A stretch of 64,000 nt of DNA from positions 310,001 through 374,000 of the forward strand of contig JAAFJE010000001.1 in the NCBI GenBank assembly GCA_013298025.1. The letters run 5' to 3'. Positions 48,101-57,814 of the stretch are shown here, one piece after another. The stretch comes from Cytophagales bacterium. GTDB lineage: Bacteria; Bacteroidota; Bacteroidia; Cytophagales; Spirosomataceae. Both the position numbers and the translations under genes were made by a program. The notes under the pieces were generated by a model, which did not search any database, was not told where the DNA came from, and was given only the letters and a program-made list of their open reading frames with translations. The first letter of the stretch is position 1; every line of letters begins with the position of its first letter.

Positions 48101-48919
48101 TTCATTATTAATAAGCTTCGTAAAGTTGATTTCAGTAAAACCAATGAGCCTATTTTGTGGCGTTCTAACGATGAAATTGGTATGTTGATTAAAGCCTACA
48201 ACCAAATGCTCATCAAGCTCGAAGAGTCTAAAATTGCCTTGGCCGATTCAAATAAGCAGTCGGCATGGCAACAAATGGCCAAGCAAGTTGCACACGAAAT
48301 CAAAAATCCGCTTACACCCATGAAGCTTTCGTTGCAGTTGCTGCAACATAAGCTATCGAGAGGTACAACCATCAATACGGCATTAATCAAAGACCAAATC
48401 GAATCGCTGACGGGACAAATCGACAATCTCTCGTACATTGCCAATTCGTTTTCTGATTTTGCACGAATGCCCATTCCTAAAAGAGAGGTGTTTGATATTG
48501 TATCGGAAGCCAATAAAATTATTACATTATTCCAAGAAGACAGCAAGCTAAAATTGTTGAAAGACTTGCCTCCTAGTCCAACGTTTGTCATTGGCGATAG
48601 GCATTTGACAGGCAATATCATCAAAAATCTGGTTGTAAACGCCATTCAGTCGGTACCACCCGAACGCAATCCCGTGATTTCGATACGCATTTCAAAAGGC
48701 GTAGAAACCATCACTTTTAGCATTAGCGATAACGGTTCGGGCATCAACGAAGACGACCGAAGTAAAATTTTCTTACTCGACTTTAGCACCAAACAGGGCG
48801 GTTCGGGCGTAGGACTAGCCCTAGCCAAATGGGTTGTGGACAATGCCAATGGCAGTATTTGGTTCAATACCACTGCGAGTAAGGGTTCTACGTTTTATTT
48901 CACCTTGCATCTTGCCTAA
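45116..48919 (+). CDS. Large multi-TM sensor histidine kinase (NtrY-like: HAMP, HisKA, HATPase)
   Basis: 'WQQMAKQVAHEIKNPLTPMKLSLQLLQ' H-box, 'FSISDNGSGINEDDRSKIF', 'GGSGVGLALAKWVVDNANGSI'. Confidence 0.9.
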   Translation: MVTFLRTTTRFALARYKFFLLLAGFCYGIAYFLYHFSSAQDQTEKYIEDVRENIRTAVSDSDNDFAKIKDILRKNFKPSSLDSAKAKYPFFIFHHGKMAYWSDAKFVPSYDLLKSPSPYIAKVIVVGEYTFLVRRISYQSEKNRLNYEIYSLIELSHPTDWNVTEHLNYHIFPSNLNIFANNPSISLTPSTNDKLNIPDKAHFLFAIATQSDTQTLTQLPTDVLIWACIGLFFLSLFMVGLVHQFNQKRFYGRSFLILLAYFGFIRGVMLYFNTYSYFQESSKVFNPSYMGSSFLTPTIGDLLLNLVVSITLLLFLVTHYYRFRIYFQILHWSNLYKILIANLLIFISFGVFCLCHSLLSNLFIYSYLTLDLSLKIDLWTDALDFSCILVFILVSFCYFFSVHLLSNIFIKLTRQQPVAQGIQWLLLSSAISIIFYWKFYAFSSSENPQSIYFDIDIWLLCLHALLLILIYTFKLPKFLYTFRYQTIIYLFAVAVVCSIVSTKVNLNRWVARDTKFKQLFGEKYFSQGDKFSEFLLLKIYDQTISKNFTKVKTWLTNTSVSVKDIKAILEEDVYTKSIIKSYFKSYQSKILVFDSQGRSLNSGDAKGRNLDTYLKKYQKPVQQTNNTTLYLVNEPSKGFFKEYFQLIRLQDAQGLYGYLVLLFSEYGETSGSGKVTLGEGGLLVPEIASYGYAIYEGKKLISIESKGYPFDAKLSSFLQKKDLYTTGILYENVRYVGGKSGNKTIIFASTPPSNADIYANFSYLFLYLVITIIIGMLIYATNYGVSIVHINFATKIQIYLNLAFVLPLILIMGITLSIIGSKLSENQQKSYFEQAEGIGISIRDVIQQYTETSLQSDSLSYALTQINNIQKHYLNIFDPTGNLITSTRGVDDEMNKTNQYLPRSVYRAIVEEHKNQYHTIDQVGNIDYSNVFVAIKSNEDKLLGVLNVPFYDAKVVNEKEVLPLVSTLLNTFTTLFMLLLVLSYFASNLLTVPLRFIINKLRKVDFSKTNEPILWRSNDEIGMLIKAYNQMLIKLEESKIALADSNKQSAWQQMAKQVAHEIKNPLTPMKLSLQLLQHKLSRGTTINTALIKDQIESLTGQIDNLSYIANSFSDFARMPIPKREVFDIVSEANKIITLFQEDSKLKLLKDLPPSPTFVIGDRHLTGNIIKNLVVNAIQSVPPERNPVISIRISKGVETITFSISDNGSGINEDDRSKIFLLDFSTKQGGSGVGLALAKWVVDNANGSIWFNTTASKGSTFYFTLHLA

Positions 48920-48922
48920 AAT

Positions 48923-48960
48923 AAAAGGTGGTCGAATCCGTAAAATTCGACCACCTTTTT
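48923..48960. terminator. Bidirectional intrinsic terminator
   Basis: AAAAGGTGGTCGAAT-ccgtaaa-ATTCGACCACCTTTTT between convergent genes. Confidence 0.92.
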
Positions 48961-48975
48961 ATTGACAAACAAGCG

Positions 48976-50004
48976 TTATCCAATATAATACAACAAAGCT
49001 TCTCGCATTTCTTTGGCATTGACGGGTATGTCGTAGCCACATTTGCCTATACCTTCGAGCAAAGAAAATCTGATTTCTTTGCCTTTATTCTTTTTATCTT
49101 GGGCTGTGAGTGCTATAATCGCATCGAGGTCGTCGAGAGCAATGGAAGCTTTTCCATACACCGCAAAAATAAACTCTTCGATTTCAGCTAGTTCTGCTTC
49201 TGTTATGAGTCCTCTTTTTAAGGAAATAAATGCCTCACAAATCATACCCGCAGCAATTGCCTCTCCGTGTAGCAAATGTAGTTTGGGTTTACCTAAATAA
49301 AAGGTTTCGATAGCATGGCCTAGCGTATGTCCAAAATTCAAGATTTTTCTCAAGCCCTTTTCCGTTGGGTCTTGGGCTACCACCTGCTTTTTGATTTCGA
49401 CCGAATGAGCAATTAAATTCGTAAAGTTTTGGGCTTCAAAATCCACTCTTTTGATGGCGTTCCATTGCTGTGCATCGGCAATAAGGCAATGTTTTACAAT
49501 TTCGGCAAAACCCGAACGAAGCTCTACAAATGGTAAGGTTTTAAGGAAAACGGCATCAATCAACACCGCATTAGGAATCCGAAAAACGCCAATATGGTTT
49601 TTAAATCCATGAAAATCTATCCCTAACTTTCCTCCTACACTGGCATCTACTTGGGCCAAAAGCGTTGTAGGAATCTGAATAAAATCAATCCCTCTTTTGT
49701 AAGTAGCAGCACAAAAACCTCCCATGTCGCCAATCACGCCCCCTCCAACATTAATCACTAAACTATGACGGTCGAGCTCGGCATCGGTCATGCCTTGCCA
49801 TATTTTCTCGCAAGTAAGCAGGTTTTTTTCTTCTTCGCCCGACTTGATTTGGGTAAGGGTATGCTTAGGCAGCAAGGGTTTTACAAGCGGATAACAATGA
49901 CGCTTAGTATGCTCATCTACAATCACGTGGATTTTAGCATACTTATTTTCTGCTAAAAACTGACTTAAACTCTCCTCTATCGGGGCAATAACAACAACAG
50001 ACAT
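48976..50004 (-). CDS. aroB: 3-dehydroquinate synthase
   Basis: 'VINVGGGVIGDMGGFCAATYKRGIDFIQIPTTLLAQVDASVGGKLGID', 'ILNFGHTLGHAIE'. Confidence 0.96.
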   Translation of the reverse strand: MSVVVIAPIEESLSQFLAENKYAKIHVIVDEHTKRHCYPLVKPLLPKHTLTQIKSGEEEKNLLTCEKIWQGMTDAELDRHSLVINVGGGVIGDMGGFCAATYKRGIDFIQIPTTLLAQVDASVGGKLGIDFHGFKNHIGVFRIPNAVLIDAVFLKTLPFVELRSGFAEIVKHCLIADAQQWNAIKRVDFEAQNFTNLIAHSVEIKKQVVAQDPTEKGLRKILNFGHTLGHAIETFYLGKPKLHLLHGEAIAAGMICEAFISLKRGLITEAELAEIEEFIFAVYGKASIALDDLDAIIALTAQDKKNKGKEIRFSLLEGIGKCGYDIPVNAKEMREALLYYIG

Positions 50005-50101
50005 TTTTGAATTTGGTTAACAACATTGAAGTGCCAAAATTACCTATTTTACTTTAGTCTGTATTCATCAATTGCGAATAAAACCCTTTTATCACGCAAA
50101 A

Positions 50102-50174
50102 ATATTTTGATTTTACGCCCTAAAATCAAAATATCCGATAAGCTTTGAGAAATGATTCAAAGCTCATCGGATAT
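50102..50174 (-). terminator. Two overlapping stem-loops between glmS and aroB
   Basis: ATATCCGATAAGCTTTGA/TTCAAAGCTcATCGGATAT (50131-50174) and ATATTTTGATTTTA-cgccc-TAAAATCAAAATAT (50102-50134) share ATAT. Confidence 0.8.
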
Positions 50175-50196
50175 TTTAGAAACCAATCGAACGCTG

Positions 50197-52032
50197 CTAC
50201 TCTACCGTTACCGATTTTGCCAAATTGCGAGGTTGGTCCACGTTACAGCCACGCATCACCGCAATATGATACGACAGCAATTGCAAAGGCACCACCGACA
50301 CCAACGGAATGAGGGCTTCGTGCATGGCAGGAATTTCAATCACATAATCCGCCATGGTTGGAATCAGCTTATCGCCTTCGGTCACAATAGCAATCACTTG
50401 TCCTTTACGGGCCTTTACTTCTTGGATATTAGACACCACTTTGTCGTAAGAACTATCTTTCGTTGCGATAAACACCACAGGCATTTCGGCATCAATCAAG
50501 GCAATAGGGCCATGTTTCATTTCGGCAGCGGGGTAGCCCTCGGCATGGATATAGGAAATTTCTTTCAACTTCAAAGCCCCTTCGAGTGCCACAGGAAAAT
50601 TGTAGCCACGACCCAAATAAATGAAATTGCGTGCGTCTTTGTATTGTTCGGCAATGACCTTGATTTTTTCATCATTTTTCAATACCGCTTCAATTTTAGA
50701 AGGAATACGCTCTAATTCAAACAACAAGCGTCTGAAAGTATCTTCGTGCAAACTACCTTTCTTGCGAGCGGTAGCAATAGCCATTTGGGTAAGCACCACT
50801 ACTTGAGCCGTAAATGCCTTGGTAGAAGCCACACCGATTTCGGGGCCAGCGTGCGTATAAGCCCCTGCATGGGTAGCACGAGGAATTGACGAACCCACTA
50901 CATTACAAACCCCCAAAATAGTTGCTCCTTTCGATTTTGCTAGTTCGATGGCAGCCAATGTATCAGCCGTTTCGCCCGACTGCGAAATAGCAATTACCAT
51001 ATCGCCTTCTTTGATAATTGGATTGCGATACCTAAACTCTGAGGCATATTCTACCTCTACATTGATACGAGCCAATTCTTCAAAAACATATTCGGCCACC
51101 AGTCCAGCGTGCCACGACGTACCACAAGCCACAATCACAATACGCTTGGCTTTGGCGAGCTTATCCATGTATTCACGCAGCCCCCCCAAGGCCAAATGCC
51201 CGTTATCAGCATTTACCCTACCTCTCAAACAATCGGCTACCGAACGAGGCTGTTCGTAGATTTCTTTGAGCATAAAATGGTCGAAACCACCTTTTTCGAT
51301 GGCTTCCAACTCTAGCTCAACCGTTTGTATATAAGGCGATTGCAGGGCATTGTCGATATTTTTCACTGTAAATTCTCCTTCTCTCACCACCGCAATTTCA
51401 TAATCGTTGAGATACACCATTTCGTGTGTATATTCGATGATAGGCGTAGCGTCGGAAGCAAAGAAAAATTCATTTTCGCCTACGCCAATCACCAAGGGCG
51501 AACCTTTACGGGCAGCAATCAACTGCGTTGGTGCATTAGCGTCCATTACTACAATCGCATACGCTCCTACTACTTCTTTCATGGCAAGCCTCACAGCCTC
51601 TTCGAGCAAGCAACCTGTATTGGTTTGAATATCTTCTATAAAATGAATGAATACTTCTGAGTCGGTATCGGAATGAAAGACGTGTCCTTTTTTGGTGAGA
51701 TTTTTCTTGATGGAACTGTAGTTTTCGATAATTCCATTGTGAATAATCGCCAAATTGCTACTTGCCGAGTAATGTGGGTGAGCGTTGCGGTCGTTGGGTT
51801 CGCCGTGGGTTGCCCAACGGGTGTGTCCGATACCGATATGGCTACTCAAATCGACTGATACGATAGCCTCTTCTAAATCTTTTACTTTTCCTTTTTTCTT
51901 ATATACATTCAACCCTCCGTTCAATAAAGCGATACCCGCACTGTCGTAACCACGGTATTCCAAACGCTTTAGTCCTTTTAGAATGAGAGGTGCTGCTTCA
52001 CGATGCCCAACATAGGCTACAATTCCACACAT
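50197..52032 (-). CDS. glmS: Glutamine--fructose-6-phosphate aminotransferase (isomerizing)
   Basis: 'MCGIVAYVGHREAAPLILKGLKRLEYRGYDSAGIAL', SIS domains, C-terminal 'VDQPRNLAKSVTVE'. Confidence 0.98.
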   Translation of the reverse strand: MCGIVAYVGHREAAPLILKGLKRLEYRGYDSAGIALLNGGLNVYKKKGKVKDLEEAIVSVDLSSHIGIGHTRWATHGEPNDRNAHPHYSASSNLAIIHNGIIENYSSIKKNLTKKGHVFHSDTDSEVFIHFIEDIQTNTGCLLEEAVRLAMKEVVGAYAIVVMDANAPTQLIAARKGSPLVIGVGENEFFFASDATPIIEYTHEMVYLNDYEIAVVREGEFTVKNIDNALQSPYIQTVELELEAIEKGGFDHFMLKEIYEQPRSVADCLRGRVNADNGHLALGGLREYMDKLAKAKRIVIVACGTSWHAGLVAEYVFEELARINVEVEYASEFRYRNPIIKEGDMVIAISQSGETADTLAAIELAKSKGATILGVCNVVGSSIPRATHAGAYTHAGPEIGVASTKAFTAQVVVLTQMAIATARKKGSLHEDTFRRLLFELERIPSKIEAVLKNDEKIKVIAEQYKDARNFIYLGRGYNFPVALEGALKLKEISYIHAEGYPAAEMKHGPIALIDAEMPVVFIATKDSSYDKVVSNIQEVKARKGQVIAIVTEGDKLIPTMADYVIEIPAMHEALIPLVSVVPLQLLSYHIAVMRGCNVDQPRNLAKSVTVE

Positions 52033-52255
52033 AGTAGCAAAATTTCGTTTAAGTGATTATTTCGTTCATCAAATAGCCCTACGTTTGATTGAAAAGCTTG
52101 CGTAGTTAAGTTAAAATGCTACATTACAAATAAAAAAATATACTAGAAATATAACATTCAGAACCTATACGATTGGCTATTTGATTTTGTAAAAATAATG
52201 AAATTGTATATAGATTGATGCAATAGGGTAAAATTTTACGGCAATATATTACATA

Positions 52256-52299
52256 AAAAAAGGGTTTTTGTTGTAAAATCAACAAAAACCCTTTTTTTA
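52256..52299 (-). terminator. Intrinsic terminator after the DUF4270 gene
   Basis: AAAAAAAGGGTTTTTGTTG-taaaat-CAACAAAAACCCTTTTTTT. Confidence 0.9.
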
Positions 52300-52333
52300 A
52301 AATTTTATCTTTCACTATATCAACAACTTAGTA

Positions 52334-53827
52334 TTATTTATTGATATAGGTATAATACAATTTAAGCTTTATTTTTCTACTGTCAAACGACGCATTGGTT
52401 ATGGCCGAAAGCACAATTCTGGAGGAAGAAGCAACCGTTTTGGTAGTCGAAGTACTGCTTGCATAACCCGTTTGTGTTGGGGTGATAATCCAACCATTGT
52501 TGGCAATACGCCCTGATAAAATATTTTGAATAGCACTTGTTACATTGAATGTATAGACCTGTGCTTTGGGTTCAAAGGTAGAAATGCTTGTTTCGCTTGA
52601 TAAAAAGGCTAAAGCCCCTGAACTTACCCTAAGCGGACGATTCAGCCCATTGTCTTCTACCGCAATTAAATCAGGTGGACGGTTAAAGCCTGTGGGAAGA
52701 GCGTCTGGTTCAAAAATTAGTTCTGCTTTATTGATGGCTACGTTGTGCTGTTCTTTCAATTTTAGTAACGAAGGAAAGTTTACTTTGATAGCCAAGCCCC
52801 CAGCAGCATCGAGATACACCTTGTAGCCCGCTTCTACAGCCGTTACTTTTTGTCCAGGAGTGGTCAGTTTGGCGATTGCCCCTGTTCGTTTAGCAGTAAA
52901 TTGCGTATAGCGTGCATTTAGTTCAGGCGAATACAACATATAGAATGCCAGCGAATCTTTTGTTGTGACGGTCGTATCTACACCACTTTTCGGATATTTA
53001 TAGGTATAGTGGTAATACAACATCATGTCGCTTGTATAAGTTGAAAAACCTACGATGGCGGCATTACTAGGGCTTTCACTGACAAGCACCATTCCTTTCA
53101 CCACATCTTTAAATTTATCATACACCACCGCCGAAGCACTTGCTTTGTTACGGTAAGAAAAGATTTCTTCTTTCAAAGCAGCCGTAAGCGGAATCCTCAA
53201 AATCGCATATTTACCTGTATCGGTTGTAGCATAAGGATTTCTAATTGGACGAAGATTTTTGAGTGAAACCGTTCCGATAGGCGTTGGTTCGTATGCTGGC
53301 AAATCGGAAGTGTTGTTATAAATGGTACTAATACTACGAGATTCTGAGCTTTTTACACGATATACTTTAAAAGTTTGAGCCACGTTGGTATCGCCGGCTA
53401 CATACCTGTACAACAAACGTAAAACCAAAGAATCGGCTACTTCCACAACCGAGCTTTTGTACGCTTTTGTCCCCAACGTATCAATTTTAAGGGTATCGGC
53501 ATTGGTAATTTGGAAAAACGTTTTAGCACTAATTTCACCCAATTCAGGGTGTTTCATGTTTCCAACATACACCAAGGCATTAGCTGATGTTTGTAGCGAA
53601 TCTAACAAAACAGTAGCGCTATTGACGCTGAGTGTATCGGTGTATCGCACCCCAATTTCTTCGCCAAATACTTCTGTACCAATTTGTTGAGGGTCATCAC
53701 ATCCCCAAAGCAAGGTACTTAATAAAAGTACCCAAAGGCTAGGCGTTTGCCAACTCTGTGTAAAGATTGTAGTAAGTTTCAATACTTTGTTCTGGTACAA
53801 ACTCGATTTTCTTGTCTGGTAATTCAT
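52334..53827 (-). CDS. DUF4270 family lipoprotein
   Basis: Lipobox 'LWVLLLSTLLWGC'; 'QIGTEVFGEEIGVRYTDTLSVNSATVLLDSLQTSAN'. True start uncertain: ATG 53827, or TTG 53782 giving 'MKLTTIFTQSWQTPSLWVLLLSTLLWGC'. Confidence 0.85.
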   Translation of the reverse strand: MNYQTRKSSLYQNKVLKLTTIFTQSWQTPSLWVLLLSTLLWGCDDPQQIGTEVFGEEIGVRYTDTLSVNSATVLLDSLQTSANALVYVGNMKHPELGEISAKTFFQITNADTLKIDTLGTKAYKSSVVEVADSLVLRLLYRYVAGDTNVAQTFKVYRVKSSESRSISTIYNNTSDLPAYEPTPIGTVSLKNLRPIRNPYATTDTGKYAILRIPLTAALKEEIFSYRNKASASAVVYDKFKDVVKGMVLVSESPSNAAIVGFSTYTSDMMLYYHYTYKYPKSGVDTTVTTKDSLAFYMLYSPELNARYTQFTAKRTGAIAKLTTPGQKVTAVEAGYKVYLDAAGGLAIKVNFPSLLKLKEQHNVAINKAELIFEPDALPTGFNRPPDLIAVEDNGLNRPLRVSSGALAFLSSETSISTFEPKAQVYTFNVTSAIQNILSGRIANNGWIITPTQTGYASSTSTTKTVASSSRIVLSAITNASFDSRKIKLKLYYTYINK

Positions 53828-54548
53828 CCAAAATTGCGTTAAATTTCTCCGTAACATCTTCTTCTGAAGTAATCACGATGTCGGCGTACTCTGCTCCTAT
53901 CTTGATAAATCCTTCATAATCGGCAGTGCGTAAACTGCCCAACATAGAGTCTTCTATGTCCATTAGTTTTACTTTTTCATACAATTGACCTGCGTCAAAT
54001 TTATATGAAAAAGAACTATCAAACACCGAAAACACCACCTTAGCGTCTTTAAACATCGGGTCGTTTTTGTAGGTTGTTTTCAAGTACAACGGTACAAGTG
54101 CGGTCATCCAATCATTGCAATGCACAATGTCTGGCGACCAACCCAGTTTCTTCACGGTTTCTAACGAGCCTTTGCAAAAGAATATTGCTCGCTCGTCGTT
54201 GTCCGAGTAAAACTTGTCTTCTTTGTCTGTAAAAACAGTCTTACGCTGAAAGTAGTCTTCGTTATCAATGAAATACACCTGCAATTTAGCCGCAGGCAAA
54301 CTTGCCACTTTGATAGTCACAGGCTTGTCGTCGTCACCCACAGGAACGGTGAAGCCCGACAGTCTTACTACTTCATGAAGACGGTTTTTACGTTCATTAA
54401 TCAACCCAAATCTAGGCACTAAGATTCTAATCTCCATGCCTTTCTCTTGCATCGCTGCTGGCAATTTTCTGACAAATTCAGCCACCTGAGTAGTAGAAAG
54501 AAATGGGTCAACTTCACTAGCGACGTAAAGGATACGCAATTTAGACAT
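53739..54548 (-). CDS. Glycogen/starch synthase N-terminal (GT5)-like protein
   Basis: 'LRILYVASEVDPFLSTTQVAEFVRKLPAAMQEKGMEIRILVPRFG', 'DIVHCNDWMTALVPLYLK'; 269 aa, only the N-terminal GT5 lobe. Confidence 0.82.
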   Translation of the reverse strand: MSKLRILYVASEVDPFLSTTQVAEFVRKLPAAMQEKGMEIRILVPRFGLINERKNRLHEVVRLSGFTVPVGDDDKPVTIKVASLPAAKLQVYFIDNEDYFQRKTVFTDKEDKFYSDNDERAIFFCKGSLETVKKLGWSPDIVHCNDWMTALVPLYLKTTYKNDPMFKDAKVVFSVFDSSFSYKFDAGQLYEKVKLMDIEDSMLGSLRTADYEGFIKIGAEYADIVITSEEDVTEKFNAILDELPDKKIEFVPEQSIETYYNLYTELANA

Positions 54549-54876
54549 TGTTGTCGTAGTTAGGAGCTTAATGGTTGTTAAAAAGTGTTAATCTTACCAA
54601 ATTTCATTTGTCTTCTATGGCTCATAAAAAGCTTTTTGAAGAACATTTAATGGGTAAGGAAAGACCGACATTAACCAAAACAAGCAGATATTTCCGAAAA
54701 AAATTATGCAAAAATATAAAAAAAATATTGAATTTCCACAATTAAATGGTGAAGAATGTTGCGTTTGCTTGTAGTTTTGGTGCGTAAAAACCCTTTATCG
54801 GCTCAGTCAAAGTATTTTACAAGGTTCGATAAAATGTTTTTTTGATTTTTACAGACTACTAAAAAGATTGCTTAAT

Positions 54877-55740
54877 ATGTTGATTTTCGATACAATAGCC
54901 GCTTTTCAAGCCTACCTAAACGAACAGCGACTAGCCCACAAGTCTATCGGATTTGTGCCAACGATGGGAGCTTTACACGAAGGTCATCTTTCGTTGATTC
55001 GGACTTCCCTTCAAGAGAATACCATAACGGTTTGTAGCATTTTTGTCAACCCTACACAGTTCAACAATGCCCACGATTTGGCGGTTTACCCTCGTACTTT
55101 AGAAGCCGACTGTGCCTTGCTCGAAGCTACGGGCTGTCATGCGGTATTTGCTCCGTCGGTGCAAGAAATGTATCCTCAGCCTAGCTCGCTCAAATTTGAT
55201 TTCGGCGAGCTTGAACACGTCATGGAAGGAAAATTTCGGCCGGGGCATTTCAATGGCGTTGGCATCGTGGTGTCAAAGCTTTTTCATATTGTACAGCCTA
55301 CTCGTGCTTATTTTGGACAAAAAGACTTACAACAATGTGCCGTTATCAATCGCTTGGTGAAAGATTTGTCATTTAGCCTTTCGCTCGTGATTTGTCCAAC
55401 CCAACGAGAAGCCGACGGCTTGGCGATGTCGTCACGCAACCGTAATTTAAGTGCCGAACAACGCCACATTGCCCCTGTTTTACATGAATGTTTACAAACT
55501 GCCCAACAGCAACTTTTAGCCCAAACCACCATTGAGGTGGTCAAACAATGGGTCAGCAACCGCCTCCAACAACACCCCGAATTTACCTTAGAGTATTTTG
55601 AAATTGTTGATTTTGAAACTTTACAAAGCCTTTCTGGTGTTTTAGATACAAGCAAACAAACCCCTGCTGTAGCCCTGTGCATTGCAGCCTTTTTAGGCAA
55701 AACTCGCCTAATTGATAACCTGGTTATCAATCCGCAGTAA
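54877..55740 (+). CDS. panC: Pantoate--beta-alanine ligase
   Basis: 'IGFVPTMGALHEGHLSLIR', 'VSIFVNPTQFN'-like 'CSIFVNPTQFNNAHDLAVYPRT', 'YFGQKDLQQ'. Confidence 0.96.
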   Translation: MLIFDTIAAFQAYLNEQRLAHKSIGFVPTMGALHEGHLSLIRTSLQENTITVCSIFVNPTQFNNAHDLAVYPRTLEADCALLEATGCHAVFAPSVQEMYPQPSSLKFDFGELEHVMEGKFRPGHFNGVGIVVSKLFHIVQPTRAYFGQKDLQQCAVINRLVKDLSFSLSLVICPTQREADGLAMSSRNRNLSAEQRHIAPVLHECLQTAQQQLLAQTTIEVVKQWVSNRLQQHPEFTLEYFEIVDFETLQSLSGVLDTSKQTPAVALCIAAFLGKTRLIDNLVINPQ

Positions 55741-55763
55741 TGGTTTATTCAAAATACTTAGGT

Positions 55764-55771
55764 TATCTTTG
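55764..55771 (+). promoter_or_regulatory. Candidate -7 element TATCTTTG upstream of panD
   Basis: Exact TAnnTTTG match 83 bp upstream of the panD ATG. Confidence 0.4.
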
Positions 55772-55854
55772 CAAAAAAATCAGCCTCAGACCAAGCTCGG
55801 CCTTGTTTGAAGTATTTTCACATTTATCAATAAAGAGTCATGTTTATTCATGTC

Positions 55855-56190
55855 ATGAAGTCAAAACTTCACCGTGTCAAAATCACACAGGCGGAGTTAA
55901 ATTATGTAGGTAGCGTTACAATCGACGAAGATTTAATGGATGCTGCGGGGTTGATTGAGAACGAGAAAGTTCAAATCGTCAACAACAACAACGGTGAGCG
56001 ATTTGAAACATACGTTATCAAAGGCGAAAGAGGCTCTGGAACGATTTGTTTGAATGGTGCGGCTGCTCGTAGAGCCCAAGTTGGCGACATCGCTATCATT
56101 ATCGCTTATGCCATCATGACTCCAGAAGAGGCAAAAACGCATCAACCAAAATTAGTTTTTCCCGACCACAACAACAAATTAGTTGTATAA
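55855..56190 (+). CDS. panD: Aspartate 1-decarboxylase
   Basis: '[33 protein letters not shown]' with the GS cleavage site, '[28 protein letters not shown]'. Confidence 0.96.
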   Translation: MKSKLHRVKITQAELNYVGSVTIDEDLMDAAGLIENEKVQIVNNNNGERFETYVIKGERGSGTICLNGAAARRAQVGDIAIIIAYAIMTPEEAKTHQPKLVFPDHNNKLVV

Positions 56191-56212
56191 GCAACGTACT
56201 AAACACAACAAG

Positions 56213-56239
56213 AAAGCGATTGATACAATCGCTTTTTTT
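56213..56239 (+). terminator. Intrinsic terminator after panD
   Basis: AAGCGATTG-ata-CAATCGCTTTTTTT. Confidence 0.85.
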
Positions 56240-56250
56240 GTATCAAACCG

Positions 56251-57231
56251 ATGAAACAAGTCTTACAATATATCGTCTTTTTAGCCATTGGCATTGGGCT
56301 AATTTGGTATTCGGTTGCCACTGGCATCATCAATCCCACCAAACTTTGGGCCGACGTGTCGAATGCCCGTCTGGGCTGGGTACTGTCGATGGTTGCCCTG
56401 ATGTTTGTGGCACATGGCAGCAGGGCCGCTCGCTGGAAAATGCTCCTCGAACCGCTTGGCTATCATCCTTCTTTTGTACAAATCAACAATGCCGTATGGC
56501 TGGGGTATTTTGCCAACAACCTTGTGCCACGCTTGGGCGAAGTAACACGCTGTAGCCAGTTGTACAAAAGTGATAAAATCCCTATTGAAAAATCATTGGG
56601 CACGGTAGTAGTAGATAGGCTTTTCGATGTGGTAGCCCTTTTCACCCTACTTTTATTGCATTTAATCATTGATTTTGATAGACTTTGGCAATTTGTTTCG
56701 ATACAATTGGCACAGCGTTCAGCTACACAAAACCAAACGCCTTGGGGCTTGATTGTAGCCTTTGGCATATTGGTTGTCCTAGGCAGTTTAGGTATTGTAT
56801 TTCGACAAAAGCTTTTGCAGTTTTCTGTGATTAATGCTATTTTTCAAAAAGTAAAAGGATTGATAGACGGACTTCTTAGTATTCGCCAACTCAAAAACCC
56901 CTTGCTTTTTATCGTCTATACCATCATGATTTGGGGAACATACTGGCTGATGGGCTATGTGCTGTTTTTTGCGATTCCCAAATTTGCTGATTTGCCCATG
57001 ATGGCAAGCTTTACGGTATTGGTGTCGGGAGCATTGGCTATGATTTTGCCTTCGCCCGGAGGTGCAGGGGCTGTTACGGCCATCGTATCGCCCATTTTGG
57101 TGAGTATGTATGGCCTCAACAAAGACGATGCAGGTACGCTCTCGACTTTTATTCAAAGCTCTCAAATGTTGGCTACGTTGTTGGTGGGTACTTGTATTTT
57201 TTTGATTTCATTATTTATCAAACAAAAATGA
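56251..57231 (+). CDS. Lysylphosphatidylglycerol synthase transmembrane (UPF0104/YbhN-like) protein
   Basis: '[17 protein letters not shown]', '[15 protein letters not shown]', '[12 protein letters not shown]'. Confidence 0.85.
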   Translation: MKQVLQYIVFLAIGIGLIWYSVATGIINPTKLWADVSNARLGWVLSMVALMFVAHGSRAARWKMLLEPLGYHPSFVQINNAVWLGYFANNLVPRLGEVTRCSQLYKSDKIPIEKSLGTVVVDRLFDVVALFTLLLLHLIIDFDRLWQFVSIQLAQRSATQNQTPWGLIVAFGILVVLGSLGIVFRQKLLQFSVINAIFQKVKGLIDGLLSIRQLKNPLLFIVYTIMIWGTYWLMGYVLFFAIPKFADLPMMASFTVLVSGALAMILPSPGGAGAVTAIVSPILVSMYGLNKDDAGTLSTFIQSSQMLATLLVGTCIFLISLFIKQK

Positions 57232-57704
57232 CCGCAGATAAAATTCTTAGTTTGCCACAAGCCCTTGTTCAGGTAGCAAAATGGCAACAGGCAGGAGAAA
57301 AGATTGTGTTTACCAACGGCTGTTTCGATATTGTGCATTTAGGCCATATCGACTACCTAGAAAAAGCGAGGGCTTTAGGCGATAAACTTGTGCTAGGACT
57401 CAACACCGATGCCTCTGTTTCGAGGCTCAAAGGACCAACTCGCCCAGTTGTCAACCAGTATGCTCGTGCCAGAATGATGGCGGCCTTGGCATTTGTGGAT
57501 GCTGTCATTTTGTTCGACGAACCGACACCTTTACAGGTTATAGAACAAATAAAACCTGACATTTTGGTCAAAGGTGATGATTATACCGTAGAAAATATTG
57601 TTGGCTCAGATTTTGTCATCAGCAATGGCGGATGCGTACAAACGATTCCTTTAGTAAAAGGCTTTTCGACGAGTAGTTTAATTGAAAAAATCAAGCAGAT
57701 GTAG
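57228..57704 (+). CDS. rfaE2: D-glycero-beta-D-manno-heptose 1-phosphate adenylyltransferase-like nucleotidyltransferase
   Basis: '[46 protein letters not shown]', 'ILVKGDDY'; ATGA overlap with the previous gene. Confidence 0.88.
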   Translation: MTADKILSLPQALVQVAKWQQAGEKIVFTNGCFDIVHLGHIDYLEKARALGDKLVLGLNTDASVSRLKGPTRPVVNQYARARMMAALAFVDAVILFDEPTPLQVIEQIKPDILVKGDDYTVENIVGSDFVISNGGCVQTIPLVKGFSTSSLIEKIKQM

Positions 57705-57814
57705 TTGAGATTTTAGAATTGAGTATTGGATTTTTAGCATTTTACAATTCCTAGATAAGCTTGGAATATTTGCAAAGTTTCGGCTCTAAAAGAAAATTTT
57801 CGTAAATTGATTTC

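Noticed and set aside
48976-50004. Tight housekeeping genes (aroB, glmS, metG, metF, panC/D, radA) as part of a novel system
   Set aside because: Standard conserved enzymes with normal motifs; nothing unusual beyond the intergenic structures noted.
50152-50715. Plus-strand 187-aa ORF
   Set aside because: Antisense to glmS; His/Arg/Phe-rich composition typical of a reverse-frame artefact.
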